A stretch of DNA of 54,280 nt from Bacteriovorax stolpii. GTDB taxonomy: Bacteria; Bdellovibrionota; UBA2428. Positions 15,646 to 24,253 of the stretch are shown here, in pieces. The notes below the pieces were generated by a model. It did not search any database. It worked only from the letters and a program-made list of their open reading frames with translations, and was not told where the DNA came from. The DNA lies in assembly GCA_945881775.1 (NCBI GenBank), contig CAMCVE010000005.1:1-54280 (forward strand). Reading direction: 5' to 3'. Positions within the stretch are counted from its first letter, which is position 1, and every line of letters starts with the position of its first letter. The position numbers and the translations under genes were made by a program.

Positions 15646-16759
15646 AGGTGCTCCGCTTTGATGATTCCGTCAGACTCAGTAGTTTCAATGCGATGTCGTT
15701 CGATGCCTTGGGCCGCGCCCAGCTGAGAAAACGTTTTGACAACTTTGTGCGCAACTCAAATGCGACCTCGTTCTGCGATCCGAGTTGGAGCAAGCTCTGC
15801 TCGAGTTTGTTTGTGAACTGGGGATCACGCTGATCCACACAGTACGCGGCGCCGTCGTCGGCCAAGAGCTCCGCGTTTTTGCGTTGATGATCGTCGGCAG
15901 CAAAAGGGAACGGGACAAAAATCGTCGGCATTGCAGAAGCCGCGAGCTCCGCAACGGTCATCGCGCCGGCCCGCGCCACCACGAGATCCGTCGACGCAAG
16001 GTAAGCGGGAATGTCTTTGATGAAACTCAGTAGCTCTACCTCGGGCCCGAGCCCGAGCTCAGTTTTTGTTTTCTCAGCATCGGCCAGATGCGCCTCGCCA
16101 CACTGAACCTTCAAATGAATTCCTTTTTCTTGCAACGCAAGTTTCTTAAAGGCCTTCATGACGGCCTCATTAAGTCCTTTCGCCCCTTGGGATCCACCGA
16201 GAACAAGAATCTTAGAGACCTTCGCTTGCACCGCGTTCGGCCGAATGTCGCTGCGCAGAGGGCTACCTAGTTCCTCGACGGGACATGAGAAAACCCGACT
16301 CGCATCGCTTCCCGGCGAGCAAAACGCAAATCGCGCCCAATGTGAAACCACCCTATTCGCCAGTCCCGCACGGATGTTGGGCTCGAGCAAGACGACCGGA
16401 ACACCCACAGTCCCACAAGCAAGCGCCATCGGAAGCGAAACATAGCCCCCAACGCTCATTAGAAACAGGGGTCGCCCCTCACGAAAAATCATCGCCAGAG
16501 CCTGGAAAAACCCGCCCACAAGAGAGAAGAGTCCAAGTATTTTTCCCCACAGCCCTCGCCCCTTCCAGCGACCTGCCGTCAGATAGCGTAGCTTAAATCC
16601 GTGCTCTGGAACCAGGCGCGACTCGAGGCGATCTGGCGTTCCGAAAAACTCGATCTCAAACTCGGGATTTTTCTCGAGCAACGTTTTAGCGAGACTGATC
16701 CCAGGAAAAATGTGACCGCCCGTGCCCGCCGCGACAATCCAAATCTTTTTTGACGTCAT
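15635..16759 (-). CDS. murG: UDP-GlcNAc transferase, lipid II synthesis
   Basis: 374 residues. MurG adds GlcNAc to lipid I at the inner face of the membrane, giving lipid II. Seen: AAGTGGHIFPG near the start, SVGGYVSLP, EPNIRAGLANR (in place of the common HEQNxxxGxxNR), LGGSQGAKGLNE, ARAGAMTVAEL and PFPFAADDHQRKNAELL for UDP-GlcNAc binding. The loss of His and Gln in the HEQN motif is a modest departure. It follows ftsW by 3 nt and overlaps cysE by 11 nt. Confidence 0.93.
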   Translation of the reverse strand: MTSKKIWIVAAGTGGHIFPGISLAKTLLEKNPEFEIEFFGTPDRLESRLVPEHGFKLRYLTAGRWKGRGLWGKILGLFSLVGGFFQALAMIFREGRPLFLMSVGGYVSLPMALACGTVGVPVVLLEPNIRAGLANRVVSHWARFAFCSPGSDASRVFSCPVEELGSPLRSDIRPNAVQAKVSKILVLGGSQGAKGLNEAVMKAFKKLALQEKGIHLKVQCGEAHLADAEKTKTELGLGPEVELLSFIKDIPAYLASTDLVVARAGAMTVAELAASAMPTIFVPFPFAADDHQRKNAELLADDGAAYCVDQRDPQFTNKLEQSLLQLGSQNEVAFELRTKLSKRFLSWARPKASNDIALKLLSLTESSKRSTYGV

Positions 16760-16762
16760 CGC

Positions 16763-17881
16763 TTAAACAGCCTCAGCCGCTCGCCCATGCGATGCGCGCG
16801 AAACAGACAGGACCAGCCCCACTGAAAGAAAGGTCATCAGGAGCGATGAACCACCATGGGAAAAGAACGGAAGTGGAAGACCTTTCGTGGGCAAAAGTCC
16901 CATTACAACTCCCAGATTCAAAACCACCTGAAGCGCGATCACAGTCATACATCCCGCAGCCAAAAGAAAACCCGATCGGTCAGGAGCCCTGAGTGCGATG
17001 CGATAGCCCCGCCACACAAGCAGTAAGAAGGTGAGAATAAGAACTGTCACGGCGATGAACCCGAGCTCTTCGCCCACCACCGCAGCAATGAAGTCTGTGT
17101 GCACTTCGGGGAGATAGTGGAGCTTTTCCTGCCCATTTCCGAGGCCCTGACCCCAGACACCGCCCGAGAAAAAAGCCGTGAACGACTGAACAATCTGATA
17201 GCTCGTGTTGCTTGGATCTGCCCAGGGATCAAGAAAAGCCATCATGCGACGACGACGATAGTCGGCTCCCATCATCACAAACCAAGCCAGCGGTGCGAGA
17301 GCCAAAGCAGTGCCGAGGAGATACGCGATACGACCCCCAGCGAGATAAATCATCACACCAGCGACAAGGACCGTAAGAACAGCATTTCCGAAATCTGGCT
17401 GAAGCATGAGAAGCCCCGCGAGTAGCCCGGCCACAAGGCCCATCGGGAGCAGCCCATAAGTAAAACTCTTCACGTTGTCGCCTTTGCGCACCAGTGCCCA
17501 GGTCATGTAGATCACGCAAGCAATCTTGGTGAACTCAGCAGGCTGGAATCCTATGCCTCCCACCGACAACCAGCGCTGCGCGCCTCCGCCGCTCGAACCG
17601 ATCCCAGGTATTTGCACAGCCACAAGCATCACGATTGCGAGTCCCAGCAGATATCCACCGTTTCGAATCCACTTGTGATAGTCGGTAGCAAGGGCCACTC
17701 CGAGACAGAAGAATCCACCCAGCACGAAGACAAGTTGCCGCTTAAAGTAGAACCAAGAATCACCGAATCGATCGAGCGCGATGACACTTGAAGCGGAATA
17801 AACCATCACCAACCCACACAGAGCCAGCAACACCACGAGAGCGAAAAAAAGGCGGTCTTGAACCAGAAAGCGTGAGCGCAT
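16763..17881 (-). CDS. ftsW: Septal peptidoglycan glycosyltransferase FtsW
   Basis: About 372 residues with ten hydrophobic segments, SEDS family. FtsW polymerises lipid II at the division site with its partner FtsI (not in this window). Seen: VYSASSV in the first helix, GFQPAEFTKIA, ADYRRRRMMAFLDPW, GQEKLHYLPEVHTDFIAAVVGEELGF (catalytic Asp region) written here as its core EVHTDFIAAVVGEE, and GLPLPFFSHGGSS. The ATG at 17881 is preferred over a TTG at 17908; TATACT lies six bases upstream of it. Palindromic element B fills the gap to murD. Confidence 0.93.
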   Translation of the reverse strand: MRSRFLVQDRLFFALVVLLALCGLVMVYSASSVIALDRFGDSWFYFKRQLVFVLGGFFCLGVALATDYHKWIRNGGYLLGLAIVMLVAVQIPGIGSSGGGAQRWLSVGGIGFQPAEFTKIACVIYMTWALVRKGDNVKSFTYGLLPMGLVAGLLAGLLMLQPDFGNAVLTVLVAGVMIYLAGGRIAYLLGTALALAPLAWFVMMGADYRRRRMMAFLDPWADPSNTSYQIVQSFTAFFSGGVWGQGLGNGQEKLHYLPEVHTDFIAAVVGEELGFIAVTVLILTFLLLVWRGYRIALRAPDRSGFLLAAGCMTVIALQVVLNLGVVMGLLPTKGLPLPFFSHGGSSLLMTFLSVGLVLSVSRASHGRAAEAV

Positions 17882-17898
17882 TGTCTCAGTATAACGGA

Positions 17899-18074
17899 GG
17901 CCGTTCAAAAAGGGCTAGATGCAAGGCCGCAGTGCCGGAGCGGCCAAAAGTTGCCCTTGGGGGCAGCTTTTGACGCCCAAGCATCAACGAGGTAGCCGCG
18001 CGAAGGGCTCCGAGCGACCGACTCCGAAGGAGCTGCGCAGCGCGAACGCAGCAGATAGCCCTTTTTCAACGGCC
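17899..18074. repeat. Palindromic intergenic element, copy B
   Basis: Arms at 17899-17922 and 18051-18074 are inverted repeats with about 21 of 24 positions complementary. The inner hairpin (about 17944-17971) is a 12-bp stem with one G-U pair and a TTGG loop. It shares GTGCCGGAGCGGC, the inner hairpin and AAGCATC with copy A (3571-3710), but is longer by about 36 nt, which include further short hairpins such as CTCC-GAA-GGAG. It lies between the murD stop (18081) and the ftsW start (17881), so it would be in the middle of the dcw transcript. Confidence 0.65.
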
Positions 18075-18080
18075 GAGGCG

Positions 18081-19481
18081 TCAGAGAACGTTCGGGCGAC
18101 GTGGTTGAGCAATTTGACCAATGAGGTCTTTGAAGTACTCGCCCTTGAGGTCGTGGCTCTCAAACTGATCGTTCGGAGCGCACGCGGGACTCAGTAGAAT
18201 CACATCGCCCGAGCGAGACTTTTGGTAAGCCACAATCACAGCCTCTTCGATGGTTCCTACTAGGAAGGTCTCCGTGAAATCGCCGATGTAGCGATTGATC
18301 TTCTCTTTGGCTTCTCCAACCAAAATAAGGTTCTTCACGCGTTGGCGAATATGAGGAGCGAGCGCCTCATAAACAAGGTTCTTGTCGCGGCCGCCTGAGA
18401 TCAGAATCACGGGTTCTGTGAAAGCCTGCAAGGACTGAATCGTTGCATCAGGGTTTGAAGCACAGGCGTCGTCATAGAAAGCGACTGAGTTGAGACGTTT
18501 TACGAATTCAAGGCGATGCGGGAGCGCGCGAATACTCTCAACGACACTTTGGATCTGCTCGATGGAAACACCAAGGCCGAGGACCGCAAGCCCCGCAGCC
18601 ATCAGGTTCTGACGATTGGCGGCGCCACGCAGACGGTAATTCTTTAGAGGAATATGGGACTCGGTTTCGGTGCCATCTGCAGCGATCGTGCGGAAAGTCA
18701 CCTCGGTGCGAGTGCCCCAAGCGCCGCGCATGCCCGCCGGCAGCGGGTTGTCGGAGAAGGGAACAAAGGTGCCGGGCACGCCCTGGATCATTTGCTGAAC
18801 TTGAGGACTCGAAGCATTGACCACATGGAGAGTCTGCGAGCAGGAGTTTTTGAAAACCTCGCGGTTCGCCGCGTAGTAGGTCTCAATATTGGGGTACTTA
18901 TCGAGGTGGTCATCGGAGAAGCCCGTAAAGACAACCGCCCGTGGCTTAAAGGAGCGAGTTCCTTCGAGCTGGAAGCTCGTTGATACAGCTACAAGGTAAT
19001 CTGCGTCTTGATTGAGGTTAAGGTAGCGAGCAAGAGGAAGGTTCACGTTGGAGATTGCCTTCTTACCAGCAGCCTCGATCATCTTCTCAATGAGATGTGC
19101 GGTCGTGGACTTACCATTGGTGCCCGCGACAGCCACAATCGGAGTCTCGCTGTAGAGAGAAACAAACTCGATCTCAGTGACGACCTGAATGCCAGCCGTG
19201 CGCGCAGCTTCTAGAACAGGCAAATCGAGCGGAATGCCCGAGGCCACGATCACCAATGCGGCGTTCTCAAAAGTCTTGGTGTTGTAGTCACCCGAGTCAA
19301 CCTGGATCTTAGAGACGTCGAGATTCGACTCGACAAACTCTTTTGTGGACTCTGCGCTTTTAGAATCCGCGAGGACAACCTCGGCTCCCTTGCGAACGAG
19401 GAACTTCACAAGTTCCACTCCACTGGGGTTGATTCCTAGAACGACGGCTTTCTTTCCCTTGATTCCCAAAGATGCTGACAT
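18081..19481 (-). CDS. murD: MurD-like ligase with altered catalytic residues
   Basis: 466 residues, by position and sequence the UDP-MurNAc-L-Ala--D-Glu ligase. Kept: GTNGKSTTA (120-128), SNVNLP, SFQLE, DDHLDKY (His192), PHRLEFV, GGRDKN and PACAxxDQF. Changed against E. coli MurD as I recall it: metal-binding Glu157 of ELSSFQLE is Val166, the carbamylated Lys198 is Asn206 (YYAAN), the GxHN motif is GAAN, Lys319 of DSKATN is Cys340 (DDACASN), and Ser415 is Pro436. So it may be a diverged MurD with a different metal arrangement, or no longer an active ligase. A GGGAGAAGGGA ribosome site lies about 9 nt before the ATG. Confidence 0.8.
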   Translation of the reverse strand: MSASLGIKGKKAVVLGINPSGVELVKFLVRKGAEVVLADSKSAESTKEFVESNLDVSKIQVDSGDYNTKTFENAALVIVASGIPLDLPVLEAARTAGIQVVTEIEFVSLYSETPIVAVAGTNGKSTTAHLIEKMIEAAGKKAISNVNLPLARYLNLNQDADYLVAVSTSFQLEGTRSFKPRAVVFTGFSDDHLDKYPNIETYYAANREVFKNSCSQTLHVVNASSPQVQQMIQGVPGTFVPFSDNPLPAGMRGAWGTRTEVTFRTIAADGTETESHIPLKNYRLRGAANRQNLMAAGLAVLGLGVSIEQIQSVVESIRALPHRLEFVKRLNSVAFYDDACASNPDATIQSLQAFTEPVILISGGRDKNLVYEALAPHIRQRVKNLILVGEAKEKINRYIGDFTETFLVGTIEEAVIVAYQKSRSGDVILLSPACAPNDQFESHDLKGEYFKDLIGQIAQPRRPNVL

Positions 19482-19534
19482 GAAAAAAATCCCTTCTCCC
19501 GCACGGTCTCAAAGAGCTTTGGGACGAGGACTGA

Positions 19535-20620
19535 TCAGCGCAACTTCAACGTACTCAGCGCGACCAAGGCCAGCAGAAAGGAGACGATCCAGAAACGGAC
19601 AATCACCTTCGGCTCTGGCCATCCCATAAGCTCGAAGTGATGGTGCAAAGGCGCCATCCTAAAGACGCGCCGCCCCGTAAGCTTGAACGAGACAACTTGC
19701 ACGATCACTGACAATGTTTCCAATACGAAAATACCGCCCAGGATGACAAGAAGAATCTCATGCTTGGTCGCAACAGCGAGCGCACCAAGAGCTCCACCAA
19801 GAGCGAGCGCTCCCACATCTCCCATGAAAACTTGCGCAGGATAGGTGTTAAACCAAAGGAAACCGACCCCCGCGCCAATTAACGCGGCGCAAAAAACCCC
19901 AAGTTCTCCGACGTTCGGGACATGCGGAATCTGCAAATAGTTTGCGAAGACCGCGTTGCCGCCGAGGTAACAGAGCAAAAAGAAGGTCCCGACACTCACA
20001 ATACTCGGTCCAATCGCAAGACCATCGAGACCATCGGTGAGATTCACAGCATTCGACGTACCCACCATGACGAGCACGGCAAAGGCGAGATACCACGGCC
20101 CCAAATCCAAAGTGATATTTTTGAAGAACGGGAAATAAAGCTGACCCGAAATCGGGAGGTCCTTTTGAATCGAGTAGAGACCCCAAGCCACGAAAAGCGC
20201 GACAAGAACTTGCAGACGGAATTTCCAGCGACTGGCGAGCCCTTTGGGATCTTTGTAGAGGATCTTCTTCGCGTCATCGAGGAATCCAATCGCGCCGTAG
20301 CCCCAAGTGATCGCCATCAGCAGCCAGATGTAGCTGTTGGAGAGATCTCCCCACAGCATCACTCCCGCCGTGAGCCCCGCAAGAATGAGGAGTCCTCCCA
20401 TGGTAGGCGTGCCTTTTTTCTTGAGGTGCGTCTGAGGGCCGTCGTCGCGAACTGCTTGGCCGTATTGTTTCTTCTGAACCCAGCGGATGTAGGGCTTTCC
20501 CATCGCGAGCACAACGACCAAAGCGGTCAGAGCTGCCATTCCGGAACGGAAGGTGATGTACCGAAAAACGTTAAGGGCGGAGAATTCGTTCTCAAATGAG
20601 TAGAGCAACCAATACAGCAT
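19535..20620 (-). CDS. mraY: Phospho-N-acetylmuramoyl-pentapeptide transferase
   Basis: 361 residues, ten membrane helices. MraY transfers phospho-MurNAc-pentapeptide to undecaprenyl phosphate, making lipid I. Seen: VRDDGPQTHLKKKGTPTMGG, GAIGFLDDAKK, NAVNLTDGLDGLAIGP, FMGDVGALALGG and APLHHHFELMGWPEPKVIVRF in separate, conserved places. TAGAAT lies six bases before the ATG at 20620 and no Shine-Dalgarno is visible, so the mRNA may be leaderless. murE, murF and ftsI, which usually precede it, are absent; a small membrane protein and metK come before it. Confidence 0.95.
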   Translation of the reverse strand: MLYWLLYSFENEFSALNVFRYITFRSGMAALTALVVVLAMGKPYIRWVQKKQYGQAVRDDGPQTHLKKKGTPTMGGLLILAGLTAGVMLWGDLSNSYIWLLMAITWGYGAIGFLDDAKKILYKDPKGLASRWKFRLQVLVALFVAWGLYSIQKDLPISGQLYFPFFKNITLDLGPWYLAFAVLVMVGTSNAVNLTDGLDGLAIGPSIVSVGTFFLLCYLGGNAVFANYLQIPHVPNVGELGVFCAALIGAGVGFLWFNTYPAQVFMGDVGALALGGALGALAVATKHEILLVILGGIFVLETLSVIVQVVSFKLTGRRVFRMAPLHHHFELMGWPEPKVIVRFWIVSFLLALVALSTLKLR

Positions 20621-20693
20621 TAAAAAATTCTAGGCCCGGACTGCGGAAGTTCCTAGCGTCCGGCCGGGAAAATTTGCCCAGAAAACCCTTTGC

Positions 20694-21077
20694 TCAACCG
20701 AGGCGACGAGGAAGGAAGCTTGCCCGGAAATAGACCCAGGGGACGAAGATCAATGTGCCCCAGGAATTGAGCATTACAGAGAACCCCAAACACATCAGCG
20801 CGAGTGTGAGCGAACCGAGGCGCTTGTCTGTGTCGACGACCGACAAGAGCCGTTTTTGTCTCAGAAAAATCGCAGTCGCAAGGGCCGCAAAACCAAGCAC
20901 AAAACAAACAACAAATGCGTCGCGCTGGAGCAGAAAGCGCAGGAACGCTTCCCAAATCTGGAAAAGAAAAAGAGACATCAACGCAAACAGTAGCGCCGAA
21001 TAACGGGGATGAGGCGCAGTTCGACGCTGACTAAACGTGACGACGTCTCTGAGGGTGGAGGGCATAAGCCCCTGCAA
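20694..21077 (-). CDS. Small membrane protein of unknown function
   Basis: 127 residues from a TTG at 21077, with three clear hydrophobic segments (ALLFALMSLFLF, AFVVCFVLGFAALATAIFL, LTLALMCLGFSVMLNSW) and an Arg-rich loop. No family recognised. The frame stays open upstream to a TAA at 21168-21170 and encodes another hydrophobic helix ([18 protein letters not shown]) with no ATG, GTG or TTG in it, so the true start may be a CTG at 21155, or an ATT, overlapping the metK stop, with AAGGA 9 nt before the CTG. Lies between metK and mraY on the same strand. Confidence 0.6.
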   Translation of the reverse strand: MQGLMPSTLRDVVTFSQRRTAPHPRYSALLFALMSLFLFQIWEAFLRFLLQRDAFVVCFVLGFAALATAIFLRQKRLLSVVDTDKRLGSLTLALMCLGFSVMLNSWGTLIFVPWVYFRASFLPRRLG

Positions 21078-21151
21078 GCGACGCCCTCTAAGCTCCAGCG
21101 TGAAAAACGCTAGCGCAAAAAACAGAGCAAGAGCGATGGCAACAAGGAAGA

Positions 21152-22312
21152 TCAGACGCCGAATTCCTTACGCAGCAAAGATGCTTTGTCGGTTTTTTCC
21201 CAAGTAAAATCTGCATCCTCACGGCCGAAGTGCCCGTAGGCGGTCGTCTTCCGATAAATCGGACGCCTGAGCTTCATCTCGTCGATGAAACGGCCTGGAC
21301 GAGCAGGGAACATCTCGCGCAGAACTTTCTCAAGACGAACGAGATCGACACGCGCGGTGCCAAAATCTTCGAGATGGAAGCTCACGGGCTCAGGCACGCC
21401 AATCGCGTAGGCCAGCTGAACCTGAAACCGTTCAGCGAGTCCGGCGGCGACGACGTTCTTGGCGATGTAACGAGCCAAGTAAGCCGCGGAACGGTCGACC
21501 TTGGAGGGGTCTTTACCGCTAAAAGCACCTCCCCCGTGAGGGGCCATGCCTCCGTAAGTATCGACAATAATCTTGCGACCCGTGAGACCGCAATCGCCGT
21601 GCGGGCCGCCTATCACAAAACGACCCGTGGGATTGATAAACATCCGGGGATTTTTGGACATCCACTCAGGAGGAAGAACCTTTGCGAAAAGCTCGGACTT
21701 AATCAGCTCAGTGAGCTTGTCTTGAGAAATCTCTGGAGCGTGCTGTGTCGAAAGCACCAAGGTGTGAATGCCTACAGGCTTACCGCTCACATATTCGAGG
21801 GTGACTTGGGCTTTGCCGTCGGGACGAATCCAAGCCTGCTCTCCGGATTTGCGCAGGCGCGCAAGTTCGCGAGTCAATCGGTGGGATAGAGCAATTGGAG
21901 CTGGCATGAGCTCGGGGGTGTCCAGGCAAGCATAACCAAACATCATGCCTTGATCGCCAGCACCGAGCTCATCAGGCCGCTCAACTCCCTGGCGAATGTC
22001 GGCACTCTGCTCGTGCAAAAGACTTTCAATCTTACAAGTTTTCGAATCAAAACCAATGTCCGCATGGGTGTAACCGATCTCGGCAATAGCTTGGCGGACG
22101 AGCGACTCAACATCGATGGGCTTTATGAGATTGGCCTTGATCTCGCCCGCGAGCACAACTCGGTCTGTTGTGACGAGCGTTTCACATGCGACCTTCGCTT
22201 CAGGGTCCTGAGCCAAATAAGCATCGAGAATTGTGTCGCTGATCGCGTCAGCAACCTTGTCGGGATGGCCTTCCGTGACCGATTCCGAACTAAAGAGATA
22301 ATTCCTTGCCAC
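21152..22312 (-). CDS. metK: S-adenosylmethionine synthetase
   Basis: 386 residues. MetK makes SAM from methionine and ATP. Motifs: [54 protein letters not shown] and the P-loop-like [16 protein letters not shown]. The start is the GTG at 22312 ([12 protein letters not shown]), since GGAGG lies 6 nt before it and the family begins here; the frame stays open to 22357. The 71-nt leader to hpf has unusual hairpins (see separate entry). Confidence 0.95.
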   Translation of the reverse strand: MARNYLFSSESVTEGHPDKVADAISDTILDAYLAQDPEAKVACETLVTTDRVVLAGEIKANLIKPIDVESLVRQAIAEIGYTHADIGFDSKTCKIESLLHEQSADIRQGVERPDELGAGDQGMMFGYACLDTPELMPAPIALSHRLTRELARLRKSGEQAWIRPDGKAQVTLEYVSGKPVGIHTLVLSTQHAPEISQDKLTELIKSELFAKVLPPEWMSKNPRMFINPTGRFVIGGPHGDCGLTGRKIIVDTYGGMAPHGGGAFSGKDPSKVDRSAAYLARYIAKNVVAAGLAERFQVQLAYAIGVPEPVSFHLEDFGTARVDLVRLEKVLREMFPARPGRFIDEMKLRRPIYRKTTAYGHFGREDADFTWEKTDKASLLRKEFGV

Positions 22313-22383
22313 CGTGGACCTCCTGTCCTGTAGGGTGGGTTTTATATCACACCCCACACGGGCCGCAGGCCCCCCACCCGAGA
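22313..22383 (-). promoter_or_regulatory. metK leader with hairpins and an extended -10 box
   Basis: On the minus strand, directly after the hpf stop, come GGGTGGG (22379-22373), a GGGCC-TGC-GGCCC hairpin, then GTGGG (22357-22353) and CCCACCC (22339-22333). CCCACCC can pair either with GGGTGGG or, through its CCCAC, with GTGGG, giving two exclusive folds. TGATATAAA (22349-22341) is a good extended -10 promoter. GGAC-AGGAG-GTCC could place the metK Shine-Dalgarno in a small hairpin. I do not recognise a known SAM riboswitch class. Confidence 0.4.
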
Positions 22384-22749
22384 TTATTCTTCGGAGGTTT
22401 CATCGACGAGGACCTCGTTGGTGCCTCCGTGGTGCGGCTTGCGCGAATGATCAGTCAGCTTTTCTTTGTATTTACGAGTCTGCTGGACGAGCTTATCGGT
22501 GAGTTCGTCGATGGCCGCGTACATGTTTTCAGCACGCGCTTCACCCTTGGCTTCGAATTCTCCTGAAACAATATGTGCTTCAGCCACGTGAGAAGTTTTC
22601 TCAACTGAGAAGAAAAAATCACAAACAGTGAGCTGATGCAAATGCTTGGCGACTTTGGAGACGCGCTTTTCAGCGTACTCTTTTACGTGGTCAGAGGACT
22701 TGAGCCCGTTTTTGAAGGTGACGCGAGTTTCGATCTTTGAACTTTCCAT
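22384..22749 (-). CDS. hpf: Ribosome hibernation promoting factor (HPF/RaiA family)
   Basis: 121 residues, short form. Binds the 30S decoding region in stationary phase or stress and inactivates ribosomes. Seen: the beta-alpha-beta-beta-beta-alpha pattern with [74 protein letters not shown] in broken segments. ATG at 22749 is set by AAGGAG 6 nt upstream; the open frame to 22830 is within the rpoN 3' end. Located after rpoN, as in many proteobacteria. Confidence 0.9.
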   Translation of the reverse strand: MESSKIETRVTFKNGLKSSDHVKEYAEKRVSKVAKHLHQLTVCDFFFSVEKTSHVAEAHIVSGEFEAKGEARAENMYAAIDELTDKLVQQTRKYKEKLTDHSRKPHHGGTNEVLVDETSEE

Positions 22750-22768
22750 AGATTTCTCCTTTTTGATT

Positions 22769-24226
22769 CTAGAAATATTTCTTACGTTTGTTAGACGGCA
22801 GAATTCCCAGGGCTTCTCGGTATTTTGCAACCGTTCGGCGGGCGATCGTGATGCTGCCTTCGGCCAGCATCTCTGTAAGCTGCTGGTCGCTTAGTGGTTT
22901 TTTGGGGTCTTCGGACCCAATCATTTCCTTGATTTTCTCTTTTACCGACTCACTGGCCATGTCGTCGCCATTGTCGGACCGGCCGATTGCCGAATTGAAA
23001 AAGTACTTGAGTTCGTAGATCCCGTGAGGCGTGTGCACGTACTTATTTGTTGTGACTCGCGAGATTGTGGACTCATGCAAGGTGAGTTCTTCGGCAATAT
23101 CTCTGAGAACCATCGGCTTGAGATGCTGAGGACCCTTTTCGAAAAAGGCCATTTGCCGCTTAAGAATCGCCTCGGTCACACGATAGATCGTACGCTGACG
23201 CTGATAAATGCTCTTCATGAGCCAAACGGCACCCTTGAGCTTCTCCTTGATATAGTTTTTTGTCTCGCCCTTAAGCTCTCCAGAAGCAAGCTGCTCTTGG
23301 TAGAGCTTGGAGATGCGCAAGCGAGGAATTCCGTCCTCGTTGAGAACAACCGAGAATTTGTCAGCCGTCTTAACGATGTAGATATCAGGGACGATGTAGT
23401 TCGCGTCGGACGTCACAAAGAGTCGCCCCGGCTTGGGTTCCATGCCATGAATGATTTTGGATATCTCGATAACCTCATCGAGATCGGTGTTCATCGCTCG
23501 AGCGATGGCGTTGTAGTTCTTGGTTTCAAGCTCGGGAAGGTGATTCTCAATGAGCTCAACAATATCATCGCGGTACTCGTGCTGCTCTGCTTGAATCAGC
23601 AAACACTCCTTGAGATTGCGGGCAGCAACTCCTGCGGGATCAAAGCGCTGAACCGCATAGAGAACGTCTTCGATTTTGTCTTTCGAGTAACCCAAATTCT
23701 GTTGGAGCTCTTCGATGAGCACCACCAAATATCCATCGTCATTGAGGTTGCCAATGATGTTCTCGCCGATGTCGAATTCTTCTTCGGAGGGCCCTATCAT
23801 CCGCAATTGCCACATCAGGTGCTCGTAGAGAGTGGTCGACTTTGTTAGGATTTGTTCGAAATTCGGAAGTTCGTCGGGATTAAAATTCTTCGTGGTGGGC
23901 ATGTACTCACGATTTCCAGAACTTTGCTCCACGTAGGACTGCCAGTCGAAATCATCGTGACCTTCAGTCACGGTGTCCTTAGGGCTTTCGTTGCCAGCAA
24001 CTGCGGCACTGTTGTCTTCGCCCTCGCCCGCGGCACCGATATTGCTCACACTTGGATCCGTATCCGCATCGCCCATGGCTTCTTCAAGAATGGGGTTATC
24101 GACCATGGCGTCAGTGATCTCTTGCTGGAGCTCCATGACCGACATTTGCAAAAGCTTGATCGCTTGCTGCAGCTGGGGCGTCATGGTCATGCCCAGCGTT
24201 TGCTTCATCTGCTGCTTTAAGCCCAT
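22769..24226 (-). CDS. rpoN: RNA polymerase sigma-54 factor
   Basis: 485 residues. Sigma-54 directs RNA polymerase to -24/-12 promoters and needs activator ATPases. Region I is Gln/Leu-rich (MTPQLQQAIKLLQMS, VMELQQEI, DNPILEE), region II acidic, the central core-binding part includes RFDPAGVAARNLKECL, then HESTISRVTTNKYVHTPHG (HTH for -12) and the RpoN box ARRTVAKYREALGI at the end. CAGGAG 9 nt before the ATG is a good ribosome site. It follows lptB by 27 nt. Confidence 0.96.
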   Translation of the reverse strand: MGLKQQMKQTLGMTMTPQLQQAIKLLQMSVMELQQEITDAMVDNPILEEAMGDADTDPSVSNIGAAGEGEDNSAAVAGNESPKDTVTEGHDDFDWQSYVEQSSGNREYMPTTKNFNPDELPNFEQILTKSTTLYEHLMWQLRMIGPSEEEFDIGENIIGNLNDDGYLVVLIEELQQNLGYSKDKIEDVLYAVQRFDPAGVAARNLKECLLIQAEQHEYRDDIVELIENHLPELETKNYNAIARAMNTDLDEVIEISKIIHGMEPKPGRLFVTSDANYIVPDIYIVKTADKFSVVLNEDGIPRLRISKLYQEQLASGELKGETKNYIKEKLKGAVWLMKSIYQRQRTIYRVTEAILKRQMAFFEKGPQHLKPMVLRDIAEELTLHESTISRVTTNKYVHTPHGIYELKYFFNSAIGRSDNGDDMASESVKEKIKEMIGSEDPKKPLSDQQLTEMLAEGSITIARRTVAKYREALGILPSNKRKKYF

Positions 24227-24253
24227 TTCAACTCACTCCTGTTTCCAATGCCA

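Noticed and set aside
22313-22383. Known SAM riboswitch (SAM-I, SAM-II or SAM/SAH)
   Set aside because: I could not match any conserved core I remember; only hairpins and a promoter are supported.
23024-23848. 274-aa plus-strand frame opposite rpoN
   Set aside because: Antisense shadow of rpoN with no recognisable domain.
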